Counted from the first letter of the stretch, positions 17,730-27,449 are shown. The stretch: DNA of 43,671 bases from Cupriavidus sp. UYMMa02A (GCA_001725945.1 LRMT01000050.1:1-43671); one strand, 5' to 3'. Numbers and translations are program-made. The notes: generated from the sequence alone by a model not told the origin.

Positions 17730-18003
17730 CTACCCCTTCAAGCGGTACCACCCCAAACGCACGCGCGACAGAAGGAAACACGGAAAAACGACGACAGCTG
17801 TGGTGTCTTTTGAACGTAGGCCGAACTTCGGACTGGGGCATGAGGCCTGCCCGCTAGCAGACAGAAGGAACTCCTCCGGGGTATTGTGCTCTGCGTCGGT
17901 CCCCGGCGAAGCGGAAAACACTGCGGCCGCCCAAGCAAGTGTGGCAACCGCGAAGAAGATGAGAAGGCGGCGGATGTGGAACCATGCGAAAACTCCTCCT
18001 GTC
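17730..18003 (-). pseudogene. Small exported protein, frameshift right after its start
   Basis: An excellent ribosome site (AGGAGG at about 17996) precedes an ATG near 17986. In that frame the product is nonsense, but one base over the frame gives WFHIRRLLIFFAVATLAWAA, a textbook signal peptide, followed by VFSASPGTDAEHNTPEEFLL and a soluble tail. I infer a one-base loss next to the start codon. No family is recognised. It ends close to the dnaE2 remnant. Confidence 0.4.
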
Positions 18004-18020
18004 GAAGAGAGCGAATGCAT

Positions 18021-18960
18021 TACGAATTTTACGCAACATGCCTGCGGCTACGTTGACGGTGATCAACAGAAGCCGCATACCCATCACAGTAGTCGAGGAT
18101 CTCGTGAACATTTTCCGCGGATAGCTTGGCAGGCATAAATCTCGGAAGCTACGTCCGTCGCGAGGGCGCCCTTGCGCTGGAATCAAAGTGCCCACACCAA
18201 GCCCCCCGACCGCGCGCGCAGTATAGGCAACCCTAGCGCTCAATGCCGCAAAGGCGTGCTGCAGATACGCGCCATGGCTGAAGGTCGCAGGCTGTCCTCG
18301 CGAATACCAACGGCCGATAGAGCGGTCGTCAGCTTCCTGTCATGGAAGAGTCTGAGCGAAGAAACGCTGCAAAAGGCGCTGGACTTTTCTGGCGTTAGGC
18401 CGAGACGGTCAAGTGCCAATGGCGCCTCGGCTTACGCCAACCTTTTGCCACATCCAGTGCCGAGCCCTGGCGGGCGCAGAGGTCAGTGACTGCCTGACGT
18501 CTCTGGTCGGGCGCAAACGGTGCACTGGTGTTTGTGCTCGTGACCGGATCGCATCAGGGCGGTCAAGCTATATTTTCAATACGGCGGGAAGACGGGAACG
18601 GTAGTTCGTGAGTTGGGCTCTGTCACGTAAGATGTTATGCCAAAGGACACATTGTGTTGCCAAGCTCCTATATTTATCAATGCTCAAGGCGGATGAGATG
18701 GATTATGCATCGATGAACCAACCCCACAATGCCGAGGCCGCAGCCACGTGGGGAAGTGCAGGGCGGCAATATGAACGAGTTAGTCAATCATGTACCCGTA
18801 GCCACGTCCAGTTGCTTTAGCCAGTCATCAAGCTGACTTCCGTCGGAAGTATCTCAACGGCATGTTACGGCGATGTTCTATGGTGGGCGCCAGAGTTTGA
18901 GCATGATCAAACGCACGCAAGCGGACCCGCTCTATCTGCCCCGCCGCATTCCTATCTTTC
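18021..18960. other. Gene-poor region
   Basis: About 940 bases with no ORF I can support on either strand. GC drops from about 60 percent to about 50 percent after 18600. No tRNA, repeat or transposase motif was recognised. Confidence 0.4.
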
Positions 18961-19050
18961 CTAGGAAAACACTGATTAAATTAGTGCGCGGATCATCTCG
19001 GTATTGCGGAAGTGCGTTGTCATAGGTATCCTAAGATTCGCGGTCCGATG

Positions 19051-19150
19051 ATGAAGCGAAAGATCAGTTTTGCTGAAGCGAAAGATCAGTTTTGCGGAGA
19101 CGCGCCAATGGAAAGCGTGGTGCCGTGGTCGCGGCTGATAGCGGCAGTCG
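19051..19150 (+). mobile_element. IS5-family transposase N-terminal fragment
   Basis: The ATG at 19051 reads MKRKISFAEAKDQF and then ESVVPWSRLIAAVEPY, matching the conserved start of IS5-type transposases (E-x-V-V-P-W-x-x-L). A 22-base tandem duplication (19056-19077 and 19078-19099) repeats the KRKISFAEA coding stretch. After EPY the protein is replaced by groEL sequence, so only about 35 residues of transposase remain. Confidence 0.6.
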
Positions 19151-19154
19151 AGCC

Positions 19155-19346
19155 GTACCGTGTCGGTCGCCAAGGAAATCGAGCTGCGCGACAAGTTCGA
19201 GAACATGGGGCGCAGTTGGTCAAGCAGGGGCGGCCAAGGCCCCGACGTGGCCGGTGACTGGCACCACCACGGCCACCGTGCTGGTCCAGGCAATGGTTCA
19301 GGAAGGAATGAAAGACGTGGCGGCGGGAAAAGTAGTCTTCTGTGCA
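19155..19346 (+). pseudogene. groEL: Internal fragment of groEL (chaperonin 60)
   Basis: Read across frames, the sequence gives SVAKEIELRDKFENMG, GAQLVKQ, then KAPDVAGD and GTTTATVLVQAMVQEGMKDV followed by AAGKV. This is GroEL around residues 50-110, including the DGTTTAT nucleotide-binding motif (here with one mutated position). At least two frameshifts. It is fused directly to the IS5 N-terminus, and nothing of groES or the rest of groEL is nearby. Confidence 0.8.
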
Positions 19347-19349
19347 TAG

Positions 19350-19985
19350 ATCGACCATCGGTGATAGCTGGATACTGATGTACCCCGTCGAACAAAGCGA
19401 TTCACGCCAAAGCGAATCCAGACGCTGATCGAAGCCCTAGGTTCTCTGATCGCACCGATTCCTTTTGCTCACCAGCCTCCCGAGAATGGCACATAATCAC
19501 CGAGATACTTTGATCAGCTGCGACGGGCTTCCCCTCCTCGCAGTGGAAAAGCATGGCGAGTCGTAATAGTGCCACGAGAAATACTGTGGTCTTGGCGACT
19601 CCGCTGTCGGCGGACGAACACGTCTGGAAGTATTCCGACCTCGTCATTCGGATTTAGGGCCCACAGATACTTCGGCAGTGACGGCATAGCAGCCGAGGGC
19701 GGCCCGATTTGACCGCTCCCCCGGCTTCGCCGATCTTTGAGAATGCGGCGCCGTAGCAGGACAGTTCGGTCCCGGCTCCTGATCGGTCTTGCCTTTCCGG
19801 GTGTCCGGCCACAATGCGTAGGCCGCCGGCCATGCGCCCCCAGCGCTCTGACGAACGCAGGCGCGGCTTGGCGATGCCGCGCCGCCCGACGCATTGCGCA
19901 CTCCTTGCGATACGTCAATCCCCGCCAAGATTTCCCTCCTAGACTTATCCAGGCCTGCGCGCCCCGGGGCAGGCCAGTCGATTGA
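19350..19985. other. Region without recognised gene
   Basis: Minus-strand frames (for example 19514-19999, 161 residues) are open but read as low-complexity Arg-rich products without family resemblance. The phasin promoter should lie near 19900-19985. Confidence 0.35.
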
Positions 19986-20001
19986 CTATAGGAGTTCATC
20001 C

Positions 20002-20481
20002 ATGCCAGACCAGACCGATCCCGCCTTCGAGCTCGCGCGCTTTGCCGAGCAGTCCGCCCTGCGCATTTGGCTGCGCTGGGAAGAATCGCGCCACATGCTG
20101 CTCAGGCTCCGCCTCAAGGCCCTGGACGAGAACATCAAAGGCGCCCGGCAGGTGCTCGCCCGCGTCAACGATGCCCCCGACTGGAACGTCTTCCATGGTC
20201 TGCCCGCTCAAATTCTGGCCGCGCAGGTCGAGCGCAACGCCGCGCATGCACGCGACCTTGGCGGCCTTTACATAGAAATGGCCTCGGCCTTCATGAAGCA
20301 CCTGCGCGAGTCGACCGAAGCCTGGCAGGACTACCAGCGCAAGGTCATGGTTGAGGGAGGCGGCTACGCGCCCTTCGCGGAATCGGCGCGCGAGATATTC
20401 GACAACGTCGGCCGCCTGATGGCCGTCCCTACCCCAGACGCGCAGGCCCAGGCACGCGCCGCCGGCGCGGCACGGAGCTGA
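20002..20481 (+). CDS. phaP: Phasin family protein (polyhydroxyalkanoate granule-associated)
   Basis: A 159-residue, almost wholly helical protein. The start at 20002 (MPDQTDPAFELARFAEQSAL) is supported by a TAGGAG site at 19988-19993. It has the phasin-like pattern of long amphipathic helices (HARDLGGLYIEMASAFMKHL, EAWQDYQRKVMVEGG) and an Ala/Gln-rich tail (DAQAQARAAGAARS). Phasins coat PHA granules and limit their size. It is intact and stands alone. The phasin assignment rests on helix pattern and general wording rather than an invariant motif. Confidence 0.65.
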   Translation: MPDQTDPAFELARFAEQSALRIWLRWEESRHMLLRLRLKALDENIKGARQVLARVNDAPDWNVFHGLPAQILAAQVERNAAHARDLGGLYIEMASAFMKHLRESTEAWQDYQRKVMVEGGGYAPFAESAREIFDNVGRLMAVPTPDAQAQARAAGAARS

Positions 20482-20663
20482 CGAGATGGCCGCACAACGC
20501 ATTGCCCAAACCAAGGCCATACGGCTTGCGGCACGCTGCAGTTGCGTGAAAGTAAAGCGCATAGGTGGTGGGCGGCCACACCATCTGCGTAAGGTAGTCT
20601 GTCAGCAGCCTAGCTGGGGTAATGAGCCTATTACTGTTGCTGCGGAGTGCTATGCGAGCGGAT

Positions 20664-22139
20664 CTAACTCATCAATCTCATGTCTGGCCGAAGATTCTGA
20701 TAGGTCAGATCAGTCAACCGTGCCGTCACTGCACCAGGACTTGCTACTACCAGAATTGCGCTGGCAATGTCTTGAAAATCGGCCCGGAAGTGGACAGAGC
20801 TTTTGAGTGCAATGATTCGGCAAGCTGCAGGCCGGATGCCCATGTGCGTCAGGATCGACTGATCCGCCGCCTGCATTTTTCGCGAAGCAACGATAACGCG
20901 AACGCCGCCGATCCTCAGCAGCGCCATCTTGCCAAGATTGATGGCCATTCCGCCCCACATTGGCCCGGTTCCCACGAAATTGCCTTCACTGACTCGCTCA
21001 ACCGCGTATTTGCCGCACGCCGACCCAGAGCCTGGCCCTGCGAGCTTTCCACCGAGAGCGAGGTCCAGCTCAGCGCCTACACCGACTTCGTGCGCAAGGG
21101 CAGCAATGTCTGGATCGTAGACCGCTGCAACCACGGCATCCTGAGCGCCTTGTGAAATCAATGCCTGTAGTATGCCGGTTGTGTCCATTTGTCCGCCACC
21201 TCCTGGATTGTCTTGAGTGTCGGCAAGGATGATGGGCTTCGTTTCTCCTCTCGCCAGTTCTATCGCGCGCTTCACGGCCTCTGGTGCATCGAGTGCGCTA
21301 GCATCGAACTGGGGGAGCGCATCGTTGAAGACTTTCCGCAGCTCGTCGGCGGCGCGTATGGTGGCCGCGTCATCGTCGCCGTACGCAAGGATCGCCGGCC
21401 CGCAGTCATAGACATCCGCCAAAGAGAATCCCAAGGTGAGCGATAATGTCACGCTATTTTCTCGCTCAATCTGCTCGAGTTGCCGGTACAACGATGCGCC
21501 CGGCTCTGAGAGGGTGCACTGACTAGTCAACGGCAACAGCGTGTTGCCTTGGATGTACCGCTTGAAGGGCTTTCTTTTCTCCTCGACGAACCTGATGAGC
21601 AGTTCAGCCGTGCGTCTTCCAGTATCGGCCATGTCAACATGGGGATAAGTGCGATAGCCGACCATAAGATCACTGTACGCAAACATCTTTGGCGAAACAT
21701 TTGCATGCAAATCAAGACTTGCCGCTATCGGCACATTCCCGACCTGCTCCCTTAGCGTCTCAAGGACAGCGCCTTCGCCATCATCGAGCGACGTCGTCGC
21801 CATCGCCCCGTGCAGGTCAAGATAGATGCCGTCGAGCGGCCCACTGTTGCGAATGTCCTCCAGCAGCATAGCCAAGATTTCATCAAACGCCGCTTGGTCA
21901 ACTCGCCCACTGGGCGTCGCCGCTGTCCAGACCAGGGGGACAAGGTCATGCCCTGCTGCGACAATCGCCTCAATCGCACCGCTTATCGGCAAGTTCATGC
22001 CACGTAGGTTCTCGAGAATCTTCTGGCCGCGCTGCAAGCCTGGCCAGCCCCCGCCGAGGACAAAATCTTCTAATTCTGCGGGGCCCAAAGAAAAAGTGTT
22101 GGTCTCATGCTGAAACCCACCAATTGCGATGCGTGCCAT
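20664..22139 (-). CDS. mlrC: M81 family metallopeptidase (MlrC/microcystinase C type)
   Basis: The family hydrolyses small linear peptides or amide-containing compounds with one zinc. An N-terminal domain starts MARIAIGGFQHETNTFS, the conserved M81 opening (G-x-x-H-E-T-N-T). It has GIYLDLHGAMATTSLDDGEG (D-x-H-G-A-M), SLDLHANVSPKM and GYRTYPHVDMADTG with metal-binding residues, and LADTQDNPGGGGQMDTTGIL at about residues 305-325. The C-terminal domain continues to residue 491, full length. It is last in the rpiR-ABC-M24-M81 operon, 24 bases after the M24 gene. It probably hydrolyses the imported compound or a product of the M24 enzyme. Confidence 0.88.
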   Translation of the reverse strand: MARIAIGGFQHETNTFSLGPAELEDFVLGGGWPGLQRGQKILENLRGMNLPISGAIEAIVAAGHDLVPLVWTAATPSGRVDQAAFDEILAMLLEDIRNSGPLDGIYLDLHGAMATTSLDDGEGAVLETLREQVGNVPIAASLDLHANVSPKMFAYSDLMVGYRTYPHVDMADTGRRTAELLIRFVEEKRKPFKRYIQGNTLLPLTSQCTLSEPGASLYRQLEQIERENSVTLSLTLGFSLADVYDCGPAILAYGDDDAATIRAADELRKVFNDALPQFDASALDAPEAVKRAIELARGETKPIILADTQDNPGGGGQMDTTGILQALISQGAQDAVVAAVYDPDIAALAHEVGVGAELDLALGGKLAGPGSGSACGKYAVERVSEGNFVGTGPMWGGMAINLGKMALLRIGGVRVIVASRKMQAADQSILTHMGIRPAACRIIALKSSVHFRADFQDIASAILVVASPGAVTARLTDLTYQNLRPDMRLMS

Positions 22140-22163
22140 CTAACGTCTCTCCGCTACCTGCAC

Positions 22164-23303
22164 TCAGGCCGCAACAGAGAGCTTGCGCGGCGACTTTGTC
22201 AGCAACTCGATGCCCGTTTCGGTCACCAGCACGGTCTCGCTGAAGGCCAAACCGGAAGCGGACACGTACATATGGAAGATCATCCCGGGCTGCAACACCC
22301 AATCAGCGTTCGGACGGAAGACTCGCGTGAAGTCACTCGTCCGAGGCGTGGAAAGTGGGAAGTAGCCAAGGGAGTAGCCAGAGATATTCGGATACGAACT
22401 GCGGAGTCCCTCGGACAAGAGCGGCTTTCGGACCATCGAATCCAGCTCGGCCGCGACGACCCCTGGCTTCATTGCGGCGAACTGTGCGTCCTGGATGTCC
22501 AAAAGTCGTTCGGCAATTTCGCGTTGCTTCGACGTACTTTCACCGATCACGGTAGGGCGCATCAGCCTGGCGCTGTAGCCTCGAATAAACGGCAGCAGCT
22601 CCATGTGGAGAATGTCGCCTGACGCAAGCGGGTGATTATGCAGGTTGCCGTGCAAGAATGCATCGCCATTGCCCGATGTAATGATGCCAGCACGGCTGGT
22701 GTCGGCCCCCATTCGCATGAAGCAACCATGAACAACCGCAGCAGCGTCACGCTCACTGGTACCCACGCCTGCTTCGGCGATGGCTTCTGCCATTGCGACA
22801 TCGCAAACATGAGAGGCTTGCCGAACGTATGCGATCTCCGCAGGTGACTTGCTTGCTCGCAGCTGCTCCAAGACGCCTGAGAAGTCAGCAATCCGATTAT
22901 CCGGCAGGAGTTCCTGCAATTGCCGATAACGCCGGAGCGTCAGGCAGTATGACTCTTCGTCGATACCGATAGTCGAGTTCTTCCAGCCCTTCCTTCGGAC
23001 TACGGCAGCTATTACTTCCAGCGGATCCTCCCAATCCGAAAACCCTACGTAATCAGACATCCACGTATGCTCGAGGAAGGGGCCTTCATCTACGGCCCGG
23101 AGAATCATCACCGGGTCTCCCTCCAGAGGGAGCAAGCAGGCTCGATACATGTTCTCCGAGATCGAGAAGCCGGTCAGGTAGAACAGAAATTCGGTCTGAT
23201 CGACTAGCAGCAGATCAACATTGCGTTGCTGCATGTGCTTGCGTACACGGGCCACGCGCTGGTGATATTCATCAAGGGAAAAGAGGAGTTGATTCGTTGT
23301 CAC
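22164..23303 (-). CDS. M24-fold (pita-bread) enzyme, creatinase-like, metal ligands not conserved
   Basis: The 379-residue protein has the creatinase/aminopeptidase P layout: an N-terminal domain (VDQTEFLFYLTGFSISENMY) and a C-terminal pita-bread domain from about residue 150 (LRASKSPAEIAYVRQASHVC). At residues 211-250 it reads GNGDAFLHGNLHNHPLASGD followed by ILHMELLPFIRGYSARLMRP. True M24 metallopeptidases have D-x10-D here; those aspartates are absent, as in creatinase. The later His (GYGHSFG in creatinase) and the Glu of EPM are also replaced (GYSLGYFPLS, PGMIFHMYVS). It is therefore either a metal-free hydrolase or a divergent enzyme. Its stop lies 24 bases before mlrC. Confidence 0.75.
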   Translation of the reverse strand: MTTNQLLFSLDEYHQRVARVRKHMQQRNVDLLLVDQTEFLFYLTGFSISENMYRACLLPLEGDPVMILRAVDEGPFLEHTWMSDYVGFSDWEDPLEVIAAVVRRKGWKNSTIGIDEESYCLTLRRYRQLQELLPDNRIADFSGVLEQLRASKSPAEIAYVRQASHVCDVAMAEAIAEAGVGTSERDAAAVVHGCFMRMGADTSRAGIITSGNGDAFLHGNLHNHPLASGDILHMELLPFIRGYSARLMRPTVIGESTSKQREIAERLLDIQDAQFAAMKPGVVAAELDSMVRKPLLSEGLRSSYPNISGYSLGYFPLSTPRTSDFTRVFRPNADWVLQPGMIFHMYVSASGLAFSETVLVTETGIELLTKSPRKLSVAA

Positions 23304-23319
23304 AGTACAGGCTCAGTGA

Positions 23320-24096
23320 TTATTTGCGATTACCAGCCATGTTTGCGGCCAGCAGTGAGAAAATTGAGACCAGAACAAGCAGAGCGCTCACGGCAGCGAT
23401 CTTCGGATCGAGCTGGAAAAGCACTGCGTTCCAGATACGAACGGGAAGCGTCTGTCCGGCCGTCCCGGCGAGAAACAGTGCGATCAGCAGCTCATCGAAC
23501 GAACTCAGGAAAGCGAAGATGCAAGCTGACAACAGCCCTGGCGCTATGATTGGCAACGTAATGCGGCGGAAGGCTGTCAGACGGCTCGCGCCGAGGCTCA
23601 GTGCAGCGTTCTCCAGACGCCCATCGAAACCTTGTAGAGTGGCCGAGAGCATGATCACAGCGACCGGGATCGTTACAACGGCGTGACCGACCACGATGGA
23701 CGTCACACCCTCCAGCTTGATGTCGGAGAAGAAGAAGAACATCGCCATCGCAGAAATCACGTTAGGCACGATCATCGGGAGCAGGATCAAGGCGTACACT
23801 GCCTGCTTGAAGGGGAACTGATGACGAACCAACGCAAGGGCGGTTGTCATACTAATTCCTACCGCCAGCACCGTCGCAAACAACGCTACCTTGAGGCTGA
23901 ACCAGATTGACGACATCCAGGCCGAATCGGTCAGGATGGAAATGACCCATCTGAACGAGTAGCCCGGCGGCGGGAACGAAAGATAGTCGGAAGAGGTCAG
24001 CGCAAGTGGGAAGATAATTAAGATGGGCAGCGCCAAAAACAACATCACGACGCCGGCAGCCACGGCGACTGAGATTCCAGGTTGTCGCTCTGTCAT
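23320..24096 (-). CDS. ABC transporter permease, spermidine/putrescine type (PotC-like)
   Basis: An inner-membrane permease of 258 residues with six hydrophobic segments. The cytosolic coupling (EAA) loop is NAALSLGASRLTAFRRITLP near residue 170. It starts MTERQPGISVAVAAGVVMLF. The start codon overlaps the stop of the upstream permease (ATGA at 24093-24096), so the two are translationally coupled. It forms the pore with the PotB-like permease. Confidence 0.88.
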   Translation of the reverse strand: MTERQPGISVAVAAGVVMLFLALPILIIFPLALTSSDYLSFPPPGYSFRWVISILTDSAWMSSIWFSLKVALFATVLAVGISMTTALALVRHQFPFKQAVYALILLPMIVPNVISAMAMFFFFSDIKLEGVTSIVVGHAVVTIPVAVIMLSATLQGFDGRLENAALSLGASRLTAFRRITLPIIAPGLLSACIFAFLSSFDELLIALFLAGTAGQTLPVRIWNAVLFQLDPKIAAVSALLVLVSIFSLLAANMAGNRK

Positions 24097-24971
24097 AGCT
24101 TAGACTCGAAAAGACGTTGCAGACCAACTGTCCGCTGGTAAATAGCGAACAGCGCCAGCGTGCAGATCAACAACACCGTGGACAGCGCTGAAGCAAATCC
24201 CCAGTCAAAGTATGTTTCTACCTGGCTCTCGATAACCATTGAGATCATGCTATCGCCTTGATTTCCCATCAGCGCAGGGGTAATGAAGAATCCCAACGAG
24301 AGAATGAAGACAAGCAAGCTACCCGCGGCAACCCCCGGCATGCTAAGCGGAAAGAATATGCGCCAGAACGCGAGTGTCCGTGTCGACCCAAGACTCTCGG
24401 CGGCTCGCAAAAGACCCATGTCAATGCCTCGCATAACACTGTAGAGCGCTAGAACCATATAGGGCAGCAAAATATAGGTCATGCCGATCAGCACGCTGAA
24501 GCGGTTGTACATCAGCGTGAGAGGCTTGTCGATTAGCCCAGTCGACAGCAGTACCTGGTTCACTATCCCATCGGTTCCTAGCAACACCATCCACGCATAC
24601 GTCCGAACCAGAACACTCGTGAAGTAAGGAACGATGACCAGGATCATCAACACGCCTGCCAACCTTGGCTTGATCTGAGAGAGAAAGTAGGCCAGCGGAT
24701 ACGCGAACATCAAGCACGCAACAGTCACCATTGCAGCGATTTCGAAGGTGATATAGATCACCTCCACGTAAGTGAAATCGCTAAATAGTCGCTCATAATG
24801 ACGCCAAGTCAGATGCGGATCGAAGATGCTTCGTGCCAGCATACTAACGAGCGGATAGATGAAGCAGAGCGAAAGCAAAAGCAGCGCTGGTAGTAGAAGC
24901 CATAGCACCGTCCGCTTACCCTGCGATCTGCGAATGCGGGCGCTCGCCGCAGAAATGGTAGCTATTGACAT
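24093..24971 (-). CDS. ABC transporter permease, spermidine/putrescine type (PotB-like)
   Basis: The start is placed at 24971 (MSIATISAASARIRRSQGKR), where ATGA overlaps the stop of the ATPase gene; the longer open frame to 25052 lies inside that gene. The 292-residue protein has six membrane segments (WLLLPALLLLSLCFIYPLVS first) and the EAA loop RAAESLGSTRTLAFWRIFFP. Family: type I importer permease of the polyamine/opine/peptide-like group. Confidence 0.88.
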   Translation of the reverse strand: MSIATISAASARIRRSQGKRTVLWLLLPALLLLSLCFIYPLVSMLARSIFDPHLTWRHYERLFSDFTYVEVIYITFEIAAMVTVACLMFAYPLAYFLSQIKPRLAGVLMILVIVPYFTSVLVRTYAWMVLLGTDGIVNQVLLSTGLIDKPLTLMYNRFSVLIGMTYILLPYMVLALYSVMRGIDMGLLRAAESLGSTRTLAFWRIFFPLSMPGVAAGSLLVFILSLGFFITPALMGNQGDSMISMVIESQVETYFDWGFASALSTVLLICTLALFAIYQRTVGLQRLFESKL

Positions 24972-26134
24972 CAGCTGCTCCGCTCCGAATCTGGTACGAG
25001 CCAGACGCTTTCCGGATCCCACACAAGCGTTAAGGAAGAGCCCTCGCTCCACACATCTGCATCCGCAAATTTCTGGAGCTGTGCGACCACTTGCATACGA
25101 ATGCCATTTGCCTGCTCGACAGCTAGCTTGACCATATGGCCGAGGTACTGCACCTCGCGGACTTTTCCGGTCAGACTATTGACCACATCGTTATCGAGGC
25201 CCGCCAAGCCGCGCAAGGCAATTTTTTCGGGGCGAAGAATGCCACAAATGCGATCATTCGCCTTCAACGTGTCCGGTCCCGAGGCCTGAATCGTCGCTCC
25301 GCCCTCGAGGTCGACAATGAACTTTCCTTTGCCAACTGATCGGGCAATCGTCCCGTGGAGCGTATTCGACTGTCCAATGAATTGCGCGACCCACTTGTTC
25401 GCTGGGCGATCATAGATCTCGTTCGGTGATGCGATTTGGGCGATTCCACCGTCTTGCATCACCGCTACGCGGTCGGACATGGTGAGCGCCTCTTCCTGGT
25501 CATGCGTAACGAAGACGACTGTGGCGCCTGAATTCCTATGCAAACGCCGAATCTCCAACTGCATATGCTCGCGCAGGTTCTTGTCGAGCGCGCCCAGCGG
25601 CTCGTCCATCAACAGTGCTTGGGGTTTGAAAATCAGTGCACGCGCCAACGCAATTCGCTGCTGCTGGCCACCAGATAGCTCTCGCGGAAAGCGCTCCGCT
25701 TTGTCAGCCAGTTGAACCTGGGCTAGTCCGTCGGCAACTCGCCTCTTGATCTCGACCTTGCTGACCCCCCGCATCTCCAGAGGGAACGCCAAATTCTGAG
25801 CTACCGTCAGGTGCGGGAAGAGTGCATAGTTCTGAAACACTACGCCAAGATTGCGCTTGCTCGGCGGCAACCGCGTAACGTCCTTGCCTCCGACGAGGAT
25901 TTTTCCCTCGCTAGGAGAGATAAAGCCGGCCAGCATCATCAATGTCGTAGTCTTGCCGGAGCCGCTGGAGCCGAGCAGCGTGACAAACTCCCCGGCACGA
26001 ACATCGAGGTCGAGCTGTCGAACCGCTGCGGCGTCGCCGTAGTATTTGCTGATGCCTTGGAGGCGCAGGTCTGTGCCCAACTTTCCGATGGGTGTTGCGT
26101 CCGCAAGCAGCGAAGCTGTTAATGCCATGTTCAT
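24971..26134 (-). CDS. ABC transporter ATP-binding protein (PotA-like)
   Basis: This is the cytosolic ATPase that powers the importer. Walker A is GSSGSGKTT (about residues 55-63), the Q-loop is VVFQNYALFPHLT, the signature LSGGQQQRIALARAL, Walker B QALLMDEPLGALD, and the H-loop VFVTHDQEEAL. A C-terminal TOBE-type regulatory domain follows (CGILRPEKIAL, REVQYLGHMVKLAV). I prefer the ATG at 26134 (MNMALTASLL), which follows GGAGAGGG by five bases; 26128 is possible, and 26203 would overlap the binding-protein gene. All motifs intact. Confidence 0.9.
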   Translation of the reverse strand: MNMALTASLLADATPIGKLGTDLRLQGISKYYGDAAAVRQLDLDVRAGEFVTLLGSSGSGKTTTLMMLAGFISPSEGKILVGGKDVTRLPPSKRNLGVVFQNYALFPHLTVAQNLAFPLEMRGVSKVEIKRRVADGLAQVQLADKAERFPRELSGGQQQRIALARALIFKPQALLMDEPLGALDKNLREHMQLEIRRLHRNSGATVVFVTHDQEEALTMSDRVAVMQDGGIAQIASPNEIYDRPANKWVAQFIGQSNTLHGTIARSVGKGKFIVDLEGGATIQASGPDTLKANDRICGILRPEKIALRGLAGLDNDVVNSLTGKVREVQYLGHMVKLAVEQANGIRMQVVAQLQKFADADVWSEGSSLTLVWDPESVWLVPDSERSS

Positions 26135-26136
26135 CT

Positions 26137-27284
26137 CTACCCTCTCCGCAACACCCATGCTTGCCATTGCTGACCAATTGACGAAAGATTCTCTGCCCAC
26201 CATTCACCGTTCAAGTCGAACCCGGCCTTGAAATGGTCCGGCGCACTCGGTAGCTTCGACAGATCTTCAGGACGAATGAGCTTAAGGGCCGCCTGATTAG
26301 TCGGGCCATATGAGATATAGCGTGTCAGCGCCGCTTGCACCTTCGGTTGAAGTGCGAAATCAATAATGTTTGCGCGTTCGCCGCGTTCGGGGAGTTTTTG
26401 ATGATCCCCCAGTACTCGACTTGTCGCTTTGCTTGGTTCCATTCGATCGCGAGGGGGGCTCCTTTGTCGATGAGATCCTGCACACGGCCGTTCCAGATAC
26501 CGCCAACTACTGCCTCCTTTCGCTCGAGGAGTTGTGCCGAAACGCGCCGGTGTCCCACCACTTGACCACGTTCTTCTTGATTCGGTCGAGGGACTTCAGT
26601 GCACGCTGGACGTCAATCGGATACAGCTTGTCCTTTGGCACGCCGTCAGCCAAGAGGGCGAACTCAAGTTCGGCCCCGCCAGCCTTCTGGTCTGCCAATG
26701 TGCGCGGCCCTGGGAACGCCGTCACATCCCAAAACTCGGCCCACGATTTGGCTGCGTTCCTTTTTGAACACGTCCGTGTTGTATGCGAGGACGGTCGCGA
26801 AGTACAGGTTACCGACCATGTTGGCGTGACGGACACCAGCATGAATGTCGTTGGGGTTGGTGAACTTCATCTTGGAATAAGCGATGGGTTCCAATGCCCC
26901 AATCTTGTCCAAAGAAAGCTGTGCTACGTCCGCCAAATCGACGACGTCGACCTGCACGCGCTTCGCTTCAACCATCGCGCGAATCTGGGCTGCCGTCGCC
27001 GGCTGCACGACAACTTCGATGCCTGTCGCTTCCGTAAATGGCTTATGTAGCGCCTTCTCCATGGCTTCCTGATAGGCACCCCCAAGGCCACGGACGACGA
27101 CTCTTCCCTTACCTTCAGCGCGTGCGGCGCTCGTGCCAAGTATTGCCGGACCAATCGTTCCAGCGGCGATCGCCCCTACGCCCGCAATTTCGAGAAAGCT
27201 TCTCCGCGATACGGTTTTTTGCATGCTCACATCGGAACTCGTGTCCGCCATTGATAACGCTTCCGGTCTATGCCTATTTACCAT
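26137..27284 (-). pseudogene. Extracellular solute-binding protein of the ABC importer, Tat signal, frameshifted
   Basis: This is the periplasmic binding protein (PotD/SBP_bac_6-type) that sets substrate specificity. From ATG 27284, a near-consensus twin-arginine motif SRRSFLEIAGVG is followed by a hydrophobic region and an AARAEG cleavage region, so export of the folded protein is likely. The mature part begins RVVVRGLGGAYQEAMEKAL. The frame breaks near 26770 (extra base or two lost), near 26550 and near 26395. The later frames read SWAEFWDVTAFPGPRTLAD, GGIWNGRVQDLIDKGAPLAI and IIDFALQPKVQAALTRYISY, ending WQAWVLRRG. Repaired length is about 380 residues, as expected. Tat-exported binding proteins are unusual but known for cofactor- or metal-complexed ligands. 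Confidence 0.85.
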
Positions 27285-27449
27285 TTTGGTTCCCCTTTCT
27301 TTGACTTACTAGTTACGGCCTCTGATTTATCTGTTGAAAAATTTGTTTATTGGCTCGACTTTCGAGCCAGATATCTGAGTCGGCGTTGCCATCGCTCTTC
27401 CAGTGAGAAAGATCTCGCCAGATGTCGTCAATGCCACGCAGCATCTGCG

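Noticed and set aside
19056..19099. Two tandem 22-base units as a possible CRISPR or iteron array
   Set aside because: Only two copies without spacers, and they encode the IS5 transposase start; a local duplication explains them.
19514..19999. A 161-residue minus-strand ORF before the phasin
   Set aside because: Arg-rich, no recognisable family, and it runs over the phasin ribosome site; more likely non-coding.
22107..22622. A 171-residue plus-strand ORF
   Set aside because: Antisense to the intact M24-type gene.
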